Shown: positions 1 to 7,073 of the stretch, one piece after another
How positions within the stretch are numbered: the stretch's first letter is position 1
Layout: each line of letters opens with the position of its first letter
NCBI GenBank assembly: GCA_030028905.1
Contig: JALDYZ010000005.1
Location: 62,001-126,000 of the forward strand
Direction: 5' to 3'
Length of the DNA stretch: 64,000 nt
DNA from: Ferirhizobium litorale
Lineage (GTDB): Bacteria > Pseudomonadota > Alphaproteobacteria > Rhizobiales > Rhizobiaceae
Made by a program: the position numbers and the translations under genes
Notes under the pieces: model-generated
What the model saw: only the letters and a program-made list of their open reading frames with translations
Databases searched by the model: none
Told to the model about the DNA's origin: nothing

Positions 1-148
1 CAGCGACGGCTTTGCCGTCATCCGCACGACGCCGCTGCCGGTCATCGCCGGCGGGCTGCCGCTCATCCTTGCCACGATCGGTTTCACCTTCTTCGGCGAA
101 GCGATGCGCGATGCGCTCGACCCGAAGCTCTCAAGGGAGCGTCATTGA
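1..148 (+). CDS. ABC transporter permease, peptide/nickel type (C-terminal fragment)
   Basis: Only the last 48 residues are in the window; the gene begins upstream. The frame starting at base 2 reads through a hydrophobic segment (GGLPLILATIGFTFFGEAMRDALDP) and stops with TGA at 146-148. The FFGEAMRDALDP-type ending is characteristic of DppC/OppC permeases of peptide importers. The stop overlaps the ATG of the next ATPase gene by one base, so the genes are translationally coupled. It would form the inner-membrane channel used by the two ATPases and the binding protein that follow. Substrate specificity cannot be read from this fragment. Confidence 0.85.
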   Translation, partial: SDGFAVIRTTPLPVIAGGLPLILATIGFTFFGEAMRDALDPKLSRERH

Positions 149-1155
149 TGAGTGCCGCGACCGGAGCAGCAACCAGCATATCGGCGGATGCCGTGTCTCC
201 GGTGCTGGAGATGAAGGGGCTTTCGGTGTGCTACAGCGGCCTTGTCCCGGCTGTCGCCGGCGTCGATTTCAAGGTCAACCCCGGCGAGGTCGTCGGCGTC
301 ATCGGCGAGAGCGGCTCGGGCAAGTCGACGCTCGCCCATGCGGTGCTCGGGCTGCTGCCGAAGTCGGCAAACGTCACCGGCGAGCGCTTCGTGCTGGATG
401 GCCACGACATGCTGACGGCGGGACGGGACGACTATGCGGCGCTCCGCGGGCCGGCTGCCGCCATGGTGTTCCAGAATCCGATGACCGCCTTCAGTCCGCT
501 GCATACCCTCGGCCGGCAATTGACCGACCTCCTCTGGCGCGACCGGCACCAATCCGCGGCCGAAAAACGCGAACGCATCATAGCCGTTCTCAGCCAGGTC
601 GGGCTTCCCGATCCGGCGAGCAAGCTCGATGCCTATCCCTTTCAGTTTTCCGGCGGCATGCTGCAGCGCGTGGCCATCGCCGCCGCGCTGCTGATGCGCC
701 CGTCGCTGCTGATCGCCGACGAACCGACCACGGCGCTGGATGTCACCATGGAAGCGCAGATCCTGCACCTGATGCGGGAACTGAGGAAGACGTCCGGCGT
801 GGCGATCCTGATGATCTCCCATCACCTCGGCGTCATCGCCGAGATCTGCGACCGGGTGGCGGTCATGTATGCCGGGCGCGTCGTCGAGGAGGGGACCGTC
901 AGGGAGATTTTCGCCAATCCGCGCCACCCCTATACGCGCGCGCTCTTTGCCTGCGAGCCGGCGCTGATCGAGAGCGGTGTGTCGCGACTGCCGGTGATCC
1001 TCGGCGAGGTGCCGAGACCTGGTGGTTGCGGCTGCAGTTTCGCCGGACGCTGTTCACTCGTCGAGGAGCGCTGCCATTGTGACAGCCCACCCTGGGTCGG
1101 GGTCGCGGACAGGGCGGAGCCCCATTTTTCCCGCTGCCATCGGAGCGCGCCATGA
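148..1155 (+). CDS. ABC transporter ATP-binding protein, DppD/OppD-like
   Basis: A 335-residue cytoplasmic ATPase of a peptide/nickel-type importer. Visible are Walker A GESGSGKST (about residues 53-61), signature FSGGMLQRV, Walker B LLIADEPTTALD and an H-loop region (ISHHLG). The C-terminal extension carries the Cys-containing oligopeptide-transporter domain (CGCSFAGRCSLVEERC) typical of DppD/OppD. The ATG at 148 overlaps the stop of the permease; the TTG three bases upstream is less likely. The 3' end overlaps the next ATPase by ATGA (1152-1155). With a Rieske oxygenase and an MttB homologue downstream, the cargo is more likely a small quaternary amine or its conjugate than a peptide, but this is inference. 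Confidence 0.93.
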   Translation: MSAATGAATSISADAVSPVLEMKGLSVCYSGLVPAVAGVDFKVNPGEVVGVIGESGSGKSTLAHAVLGLLPKSANVTGERFVLDGHDMLTAGRDDYAALRGPAAAMVFQNPMTAFSPLHTLGRQLTDLLWRDRHQSAAEKRERIIAVLSQVGLPDPASKLDAYPFQFSGGMLQRVAIAAALLMRPSLLIADEPTTALDVTMEAQILHLMRELRKTSGVAILMISHHLGVIAEICDRVAVMYAGRVVEEGTVREIFANPRHPYTRALFACEPALIESGVSRLPVILGEVPRPGGCGCSFAGRCSLVEERCHCDSPPWVGVADRAEPHFSRCHRSAP

Positions 1156-2168
1156 CATCGACGCCGGCCATGATCGAAACGGACAAGCTTTCGGTCTCCG
1201 TGCCGAGTGGACGATGGCTGCCCTTCGGCAAAACGCCAACACTCGACATCCTCGTCGAGGTCTCGATTGCGCTTCGTGTGGGCGAAATCGTCTGCATGGT
1301 GGGCGAAAGTGGATCGGGCAAGACGACGTTCGGGCGAGCGCTCGTGGGCCTGGTGAAGCCTTCGGCAGGCAGGATCGCCCTCGATGGTGTGGCGCTGCCG
1401 GACTTTACCAGCCGCAGCTTCCGCCGGGTGAGGAGCCAGTCGGCACTGCTGTTCCAGGATCCCGTCACGTCCTTCAACCCGCGGCAACGCATCGGCTCCA
1501 TCATTGCCGAACCGCGTCACATCACCCATGCCGGCAGCACCAAGCGGGAGGATATCGTCGGGCTGGCGCGCAAGGCCGGCCTTGCCGAGCAGTTTCTGTC
1601 GCGGTTTCCGCACGCCCTGAGTGGCGGGCAGGCGCGTCGCGCCGCCGTCGCCAGGGCGCTTTCAGTCGTGCCCCGGCTGATCATCGCCGACGAACCGACG
1701 GCCGGTCTCGACGTTTCCGTCCAGGGCGGCGTGCTAAACCTGTTCCTCGACATCCGGGACGAGTTCCGGACGACCTTCCTGGTCATCACCCACAACCTGT
1801 CGGTCGCCCGCCACATCGCCGACCGCATCGTCATCCTCTACCTCGGTCGCGTGGTCGAAAGCGGTCCGGCGGAGGAGATATTCCGCAATCCGCAGCATCC
1901 CTACACCAAGGCGTTGCTTGATTCCGAGCCGGTGCCGGATCCGGCGCATCGGCGCGAGGAACCGCCGGTGATCGGCGAGGTGCCCAGCCTCGCTGCCCGC
2001 CCGAAGGGCTGCGAGTTCCATACCCGCTGCCGGTTTGCGCAGGACCGCTGCCGGACGGAAGCGCCGATAAAGACCGACGTTTCGCCGGACCACCAGGTGG
2101 CCTGTCACTTCCCGCTTGCCGCCACCAAGGCAGCGAGCATTCCCAACCTTCGCCTCGTATCGAGGTGA
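1152..2168 (+). CDS. ABC transporter ATP-binding protein, DppF/OppF-like
   Basis: The second ATPase of the importer, 338 residues. It has Walker A VGESGSGKTT, signature ALSGGQARRAAVARAL, Walker B LIIADEPTAGLD and a C-terminal oligopeptide-transporter domain with the Cys pattern GCEFHTRCRFAQDRC. It starts at the ATG embedded in the ATGA overlap with the preceding ATPase, which makes a 1:1 heterodimer the expected arrangement. The linker after the N-terminal strand is slightly longer than usual (PSGRWLPFGKTPTLDILVEV). Family and role are clear; the transported compound is not. Confidence 0.93.
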   Translation: MTSTPAMIETDKLSVSVPSGRWLPFGKTPTLDILVEVSIALRVGEIVCMVGESGSGKTTFGRALVGLVKPSAGRIALDGVALPDFTSRSFRRVRSQSALLFQDPVTSFNPRQRIGSIIAEPRHITHAGSTKREDIVGLARKAGLAEQFLSRFPHALSGGQARRAAVARALSVVPRLIIADEPTAGLDVSVQGGVLNLFLDIRDEFRTTFLVITHNLSVARHIADRIVILYLGRVVESGPAEEIFRNPQHPYTKALLDSEPVPDPAHRREEPPVIGEVPSLAARPKGCEFHTRCRFAQDRCRTEAPIKTDVSPDHQVACHFPLAATKAASIPNLRLVSR

Positions 2169-2217
2169 CCGCTTAAGCATCAGAAGATCAATCATAATAA
2201 CCAGAGGGATCAGAAGA

Positions 2218-3774
2218 ATGAGCGCATACTCGATGAACAGAAGGCATTTCCTGATCGGCGCCGCCGCCGGCCTGTCGGCACTGACGCTGCGTCCGGGCCT
2301 CTCCTATGCGGTGGAAGGCGATACGCTCGTGGTGCGCGGCGCGTCCGATATCGAGATCCTCGATCCGGCCTTCCAGAACGGCCTGCTCGAGGAGGAAATC
2401 GGGCGCTGCCTGTTCCTGTCCCTCAACCGTCTGAACGATGTGCGCGAGGGCGCCGGATGGACCCCCTATGCAGCAAGCGAACTCAGCCAGAAATCCGATG
2501 CCGAGATCGCGTTCGTGCTGCACGACTGGCTGCAGTGGACCGGCGATTTCGGCCCGGTGACGGCGGAGGACGTCAAGTATTCCTTCGAGCGCGTTGCCGA
2601 TCCGAAAAACGCATCCGCCTGGGCCTATGCCTTCGATGCACTCGACAAGGTTGAAGTAACCGGCGAGCGCAGTGGCATCATCCATCTGAAGTCGCCATCG
2701 GCGCCGTTCTGGGTGACGACCCTGCCCTACTACATGGGTCATATCGTATGCAAGAAGGCGGTCGAGGCCGCCGGCGGCAAGTTTACGACAGAGGTGCCGG
2801 CAAGCGCCGGGCCGTACATCATCGACAAGTGGGTACCGAAGCAGAGCTTGTCGCTTGCTCTCAATCCGGGCTGGAAGGGGCCGGCGCCGACCTTTGCCAA
2901 GGTGAAGTTCGAGATCATCACCGACGACGAGTCGGCGGCGCTTGCATACGAATCCAAGGCGATCGACTACAGCAAGATCAGCCTCAACACGCTTGCCACC
3001 TATCGTGACCAACTGCCCGAGAGCAGTACCCTGATCCAGATGGACGGCAACCGCTTCGTCTGGCTGACGATCAACCTCGGAAACCCCAAATTTGCCGACG
3101 AGAAGGTGCGTCGAGCACTTCAGTATGCGCTGGACGTATCGCAGGTGATGGAAGGATCCTATTCAGGGCTGGCGGCGCCGGCAACCGGCGTCGTGCCGCC
3201 ATCGATGGTCGGGCACCGCGAAAAGATCCTCTATCCCGCCGACATCGAAAAGGCGCAGAACCTGCTGCAGGAGGCCGGTGTTTCCGACCTTGCAATCGAG
3301 CTCGCCGCGCCGAACGACAAGACGAGCGAACTGACCTGCCAGATCGTGCAGGCGCTTTTCGGTGCCGTCGGCGTCACCGTCGACATCAAGACCTATGACG
3401 ATGCTGTCTACTGGACGCTCGGGGACAAGACCGCCGGCGATGCCTGGAAGAACCTCGATATGGTTCTGATGAGCTTTGCCGGCGGCGTCGATCCGTCCGA
3501 GAACCTCACCTGGTTCCGGCCGTCGCAGATCGGTGTCTACAACTGGTCGCAGTTCGACAGCCCGGAATTCGAGACGCTCTACCAGGAGGGCATGGCCGAG
3601 ACGGACCAGGAAAAGCGCGGCGTGATGTATCGCAGGATGCAGGACCTGATGGAGGAATCGGGCGGCTTCATCTTCCTGACGCACGAAACCTTTGCTGCCG
3701 TGGCGCGCGAGGGCTTGAAGCCCTGCATCCTGGCCGACGGCTATCTCGACGTGCCGCGCTTTACCAGGGGGTGA
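2218..3774 (+). CDS. periplasmic substrate-binding protein, family 5 (peptide/nickel type), Tat signal
   Basis: A 518-residue SBP_bac_5 protein, the extracytoplasmic receptor of the importer above. The N-terminus contains a twin-arginine signal (NRRHFLIGAAAGLSALTL) followed by an alanine-containing cleavage region, so export is probably by Tat after folding. Family features include the early EILDPAF segment, the VKYSFERV block and the AGPYIIDKW block. I start it at ATG 2218; an in-frame ATG at 2233 would shorten the signal by five residues. It lies 49 bp after the ATPase gene and 88 bp before the Rieske gene, in one apparent operon. Putting the receptor last in the transporter set, next to catabolic genes, suggests the oxygenase substrate is what is bound. 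Confidence 0.9.
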   Translation: MSAYSMNRRHFLIGAAAGLSALTLRPGLSYAVEGDTLVVRGASDIEILDPAFQNGLLEEEIGRCLFLSLNRLNDVREGAGWTPYAASELSQKSDAEIAFVLHDWLQWTGDFGPVTAEDVKYSFERVADPKNASAWAYAFDALDKVEVTGERSGIIHLKSPSAPFWVTTLPYYMGHIVCKKAVEAAGGKFTTEVPASAGPYIIDKWVPKQSLSLALNPGWKGPAPTFAKVKFEIITDDESAALAYESKAIDYSKISLNTLATYRDQLPESSTLIQMDGNRFVWLTINLGNPKFADEKVRRALQYALDVSQVMEGSYSGLAAPATGVVPPSMVGHREKILYPADIEKAQNLLQEAGVSDLAIELAAPNDKTSELTCQIVQALFGAVGVTVDIKTYDDAVYWTLGDKTAGDAWKNLDMVLMSFAGGVDPSENLTWFRPSQIGVYNWSQFDSPEFETLYQEGMAETDQEKRGVMYRRMQDLMEESGGFIFLTHETFAAVAREGLKPCILADGYLDVPRFTRG

Positions 3775-3862
3775 TTGCCGCACCGGGTTGATGGCGACTC
3801 CGTTGTGCCGCCATCCCCAGAAAGACCAGCCCCGCACCCATGCCACTCAGGGAGTTTCACCC

Positions 3863-5038
3863 ATGAACATCACCGCGCCGCCGCCCGTGACGGAGCTTCA
3901 AGCCAGCCTGCCGTCCTCCTGGTATCTCGAGGACCGGATCTTCGAGCTGGAAAAGAAGAAGATCTTCTTCAATGAATGGATCTGCGTCGGTCGCGTCGAG
4001 GAGGTCGATGAGGCCGGCGGCCACAAGGTCTACGACGTTTTCGGGCAGAGCGTGCTGGTGGTGCGCAACCGGGAAGGCAACCTCAAGGCGTTCTACAACG
4101 TTTGCCGCCATCGTGGCGCGGAGCTCTGCGTCAACGCCGGCAGGGAGAACAGGCCCGGCCGCGCGGAAATCAAGGGCGGCGTCGTCGGCCGCAATCTCAT
4201 CCGTTGCGCCTATCATTCCTGGGCCTACAACTTCGACGGTGCGCTCGTGGCGGCACCGCATCTGGGCGAGGAGATCTCAAAGGAGAAGTTTTCGCTGCAT
4301 CCCGTCGGCGCCGACAGCTGGGCCGGCTTTCTGTTCCTGCATCTGACACCGGCCGGTGCGCCCAAGTTGTCCGAGCAGCTTGGCGCCATGCCGCAGCGTA
4401 TCTCGCGCTATCCGCTCGCCGAACTGCGGGCCGGTGCGGCGTTGCATTACGAAGTCGAGGCGAACTGGAAGGTGATCGCTGAGAACTACAACGAGTGCTA
4501 CCACTGCGCCGGCGTGCACCCCGAGCTTTGCGCCGTGGTTCCCGCCTTCCGCGAAAACGGCGGCGCTGGCCTGGACTGGGACAAGGGCGTTCCGCATCGG
4601 GAAGGCGCCCATACCTTCACTGCGACCGGCACGACCCACCGCCGCCCTTTTCCGGGTCTCGATCCCGAAGAATTCGACCACCACAAGGGCGAGCTGGTCT
4701 ACCCGAACCTTTTCGTCAGCCTGTCTTCCGATCATGCCGCCTGTTTCCTGCTGACGCCGAAAGGGCCCTGTCTCACCCGTGTCGACTGCATCTTCCTGTT
4801 CGAGCAACAGGAGATCGAAAAACCCGGTTTCGACCCCTCGGATGCGGTTGAGTTCTGGGATCTGGTCAACCGGCAGGACTGGTCGGTTTGCGAGCGTGTC
4901 CAGCGCGGCATGACAAGCCGCGTACATGATTTCGGATATTACGCGCCCATGGAGGACTTGAGCCTCGACATTCGCCGCTATGTCACCAGTCGTCTCGGTC
5001 CCGATGCGGGCTCATCCACTCCGAAGGAGGGGAGTTGA
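3863..5038 (+). CDS. Rieske [2Fe-2S] aromatic-ring-hydroxylating-type oxygenase, alpha subunit (amine demethylase-like)
   Basis: A 391-residue Rieske non-haem iron oxygenase. The Rieske cluster ligands are visible as CRHRGAEL (around residue 84) and CAYHSW (around 115). The mononuclear iron site is seen as ENYNECYHCAGVHPEL (about 207-222), giving the two His of the facial triad. This layout matches the group containing glycine betaine, carnitine and stachydrine N-demethylases rather than ring dioxygenases with beta subunits. The start is ATG 3863 preceded by GGGAG; longer in-frame starts upstream lack a ribosome site. No ferredoxin reductase partner is in the window, so electrons must come from a gene elsewhere or upstream. 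The next gene begins 1 bp after its stop. Confidence 0.9.
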   Translation: MNITAPPPVTELQASLPSSWYLEDRIFELEKKKIFFNEWICVGRVEEVDEAGGHKVYDVFGQSVLVVRNREGNLKAFYNVCRHRGAELCVNAGRENRPGRAEIKGGVVGRNLIRCAYHSWAYNFDGALVAAPHLGEEISKEKFSLHPVGADSWAGFLFLHLTPAGAPKLSEQLGAMPQRISRYPLAELRAGAALHYEVEANWKVIAENYNECYHCAGVHPELCAVVPAFRENGGAGLDWDKGVPHREGAHTFTATGTTHRRPFPGLDPEEFDHHKGELVYPNLFVSLSSDHAACFLLTPKGPCLTRVDCIFLFEQQEIEKPGFDPSDAVEFWDLVNRQDWSVCERVQRGMTSRVHDFGYYAPMEDLSLDIRRYVTSRLGPDAGSSTPKEGS

Positions 5039-5039
5039 T

Positions 5040-6572
5040 ATGGCCCGCAGCACTGAAAGCCGGCGCGAGCGCCGTATCGCGGCAGGAGCCGGCGTTCGGC
5101 AGATGCGCTTCGGCGGCGTCATCAACCGCTACCCGCCGATTGCGATCATGAGCGCCGACGAGATCGAGGCGATCCATCTCGCCTCGCTTCGGTTGCTCGC
5201 CGAAACCGGCATCGAGGTTCTGCACGACGAAAGCCGCGCACTCCTCAGGGCCGCGGGTGCCGAAGTGGACGACAGCACGTTGCGGGTGCGCTTCGACCCG
5301 CCGATGATCGAGGAGACGATCCGTACCGCGCCTTCGAGTTTTACGCTGCAGGCGCGCAATCCGGCAAGGAACCTCATCGTCGGCGACGGCAGCCTCATCT
5401 TCGCCGCGACCGGCGGACCGGCGTTCGTGCATGACATGGACCGGGGCCGGCGCGCCGGCAACTATGCCGACATGTGCGACTACATCCGCCTCGTTCACAG
5501 CCTCAACGTCATCCACCAGGAAGGCGGCTGCCCCTGCGAGCCCACCGACCTGCCTCCCGACAGTCGCCATCTCGACTTCTATCACGCCGCCATCCGTCTC
5601 ACCGACAAGAACTGGCAGTGCTGGGCGCTCGGCGGCTACCGAGTCGAGGATGCGATCGAGATGCTGTCGATCACGCTCGGGCAGACGCGCGACGAGCTCA
5701 GGCAGAACCCGGCCACGCTCACCGTCATCAACTCCAATTCGCCGCTGCGGCTCGATATCCCGATGGGCGAGGGGCTGATCGCCATGTCGCGCGCCGGCCA
5801 GCCGATCGCGCTGACCCCGTTCACCCTGTCGGGGGCGATGAGCCCGGTGACGATTGCAGGCGCGCTGACGCAGCAGAATGCCGAGGCGCTGGCGCTGATA
5901 GCGCTGGCACAGGTCGTCGCGCCGGGTGCGCCGGTTCTCTACGGTGGTTTCACCTCGAACGTCGACATGCGCACCGGCTCGCCGGCCTTCGGCACGCCCG
6001 AATACGCCAAGGCGCAGATCGCCTCCGGCCAGCTCGCCCGCCGATACAACGTGCCCTTCCGTTCTTCGAACGTGACGGCCTCGAATGCCGTCGACGTTCA
6101 GGCGGCCTATGAGAGCGGCATGTCGCTATGGAGCACGATCATGGGCGGCGTGCACCTGATCGAGCATGCAGCGGGATGGCTGGAAGGCGGCTTGACGGCA
6201 TCGTTCGAAAAGCTCGTGCTCGATGCCGAAATGCTGCAGATGATGCGCAGCTTCCTGACGCCGGTCGTCGTCGACGAGGCAAGCCTTGCGGTCGATGCGA
6301 TCAGCGAGGTCGGGCCGGGCGGCCATTTCTTCGGCACCGGCCACACGCTTGCCCGCTTTGAGAACGCCTTCTACGAGCCGATGCTCACCGACTGGCGCAA
6401 TTTCGAGAACTGGCAGGAAAGCGGTGCGCGCACCGGAACCGACCGGGCCAACGGCATCTGGAAGGAATTGCTGCGGACCTACGAGCAGCCGCCGCTGGAC
6501 GAGGCGGTGGACGAAGCGCTGGAAGCCTATGTTGCCAGGCGCAAGGAGGAGATCGCCGCGGGCAAGTTCTAA
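5040..6572 (+). CDS. trimethylamine methyltransferase (MttB) family protein, non-pyrrolysine
   Basis: A 510-residue member of the MttB superfamily (MTTB, COG5598), with typical blocks such as DEIEAIHLASLRLLAETGIEVLHDE near the N-terminus and the LYGGFTSNVDMRTGSPAFGTPE region of the TIM barrel. No in-frame TAG codon interrupts the gene, so it is a pyrrolysine-lacking homologue like the glycine betaine methyltransferase group. Those enzymes move a methyl group to a corrinoid protein; no corrinoid protein or activator is visible here. A very strong ribosome site (AAGGAGGGGAG, 5024-5034) sits before ATG 5040. The pairing with a Rieske demethylase suggests sequential or alternative removal of N-methyl groups. 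The chemistry in aerobic rhizobia is unproven. Confidence 0.88.
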   Translation: MARSTESRRERRIAAGAGVRQMRFGGVINRYPPIAIMSADEIEAIHLASLRLLAETGIEVLHDESRALLRAAGAEVDDSTLRVRFDPPMIEETIRTAPSSFTLQARNPARNLIVGDGSLIFAATGGPAFVHDMDRGRRAGNYADMCDYIRLVHSLNVIHQEGGCPCEPTDLPPDSRHLDFYHAAIRLTDKNWQCWALGGYRVEDAIEMLSITLGQTRDELRQNPATLTVINSNSPLRLDIPMGEGLIAMSRAGQPIALTPFTLSGAMSPVTIAGALTQQNAEALALIALAQVVAPGAPVLYGGFTSNVDMRTGSPAFGTPEYAKAQIASGQLARRYNVPFRSSNVTASNAVDVQAAYESGMSLWSTIMGGVHLIEHAAGWLEGGLTASFEKLVLDAEMLQMMRSFLTPVVVDEASLAVDAISEVGPGGHFFGTGHTLARFENAFYEPMLTDWRNFENWQESGARTGTDRANGIWKELLRTYEQPPLDEAVDEALEAYVARRKEEIAAGKF

Positions 6573-6578
6573 CGTTGT

Positions 6579-7001
6579 TCAGTGTCTGTCGTGAACGCAC
6601 TGCCCATGGTCGGCGAGGACCTCGATCACCCGGCACTGCTCGACGCGGCCATGACTGCAACCTTCGACCATGGTTTCGAGTTCGGCTTTGAGCGCCGTTA
6701 GACTGCGGATGCGTTGATCGACATCGGCGATGCGGGCCTTGGCAATGGCATCGGCAGAGGCGCAGGATTGCTTCGGGTCGTCTTGCAGATGCAGAAGGGT
6801 GCGGATGGCGTCGACCTCGAATCCGAGTTCGCGGGCGTGGCGTATGAAGGCAAGGCGGCGCAGGTCGGATTTGTCGTAGAAGCGCTGGTTTCCGGCGCTG
6901 CGGGCCGGTTCCCGGACAAGCCCGATGCTCTCGTAGTAGCGTATTGTCGGTACTTTGACGCCACTTTGACGCGATGCTTCGCCGATTGTAACTTTTTCCA
7001 T
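6579..7001 (-). CDS. MerR-family metal-responsive regulator (ZntR/CadR/PbrR type)
   Basis: A 140-residue MerR-type activator. The N-terminal winged helix-turn-helix is clear (VTIGEASRQSGVKVPTIRYYESIGLV), followed by the dimerisation helix. Cysteines at 80, 115, 123 and 135 plus several C-terminal histidines match the metal-binding pattern of ZntR/CadR proteins (C79, C114, C124 in ZntR). It is divergent from a P1B-type ATPase gene across 72 bp that contains a MerR-style operator, so it should activate the efflux pump when Zn, Cd or Pb rises. The gene ends 6 bp from the stop of the convergent mttB-family gene. Exact metal preference cannot be told from sequence alone. Confidence 0.92.
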   Translation of the reverse strand: MEKVTIGEASRQSGVKVPTIRYYESIGLVREPARSAGNQRFYDKSDLRRLAFIRHARELGFEVDAIRTLLHLQDDPKQSCASADAIAKARIADVDQRIRSLTALKAELETMVEGCSHGRVEQCRVIEVLADHGQCVHDRH

Positions 7002-7011
7002 GAGTTAACCC

Positions 7012-7042
7012 TTGCACCTCTAGCCGCTAGAGGATGTAGGTA
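7012..7042 (+). promoter_or_regulatory. MerR-type operator/promoter for the metal-efflux ATPase
   Basis: A perfect 7-bp inverted repeat, CCTCTAG-CCG-CTAGAGG (7017-7033), sits between a -35-like TTGCAC (7012-7017) and a -10-like TAGGTA (7037-7042). The spacer is 19 bp, the over-long spacing typical of MerR-activated promoters. Aligned by eye with the zntA-type operator, dyad and -10 fall in the expected places. TAAGAT at 7041-7046 is an alternative -10. It lies between the divergent regulator and ATPase genes. Confidence 0.8.
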
Positions 7043-7073
7043 AGATGTCACGATTTGGCAAGGAAAGCGGATC

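Noticed and set aside
5040-6572. Possible pyrrolysine codon in the MttB-family gene
   Set aside because: No in-frame TAG is present before the terminal TAA, so it is a non-pyrrolysine member.
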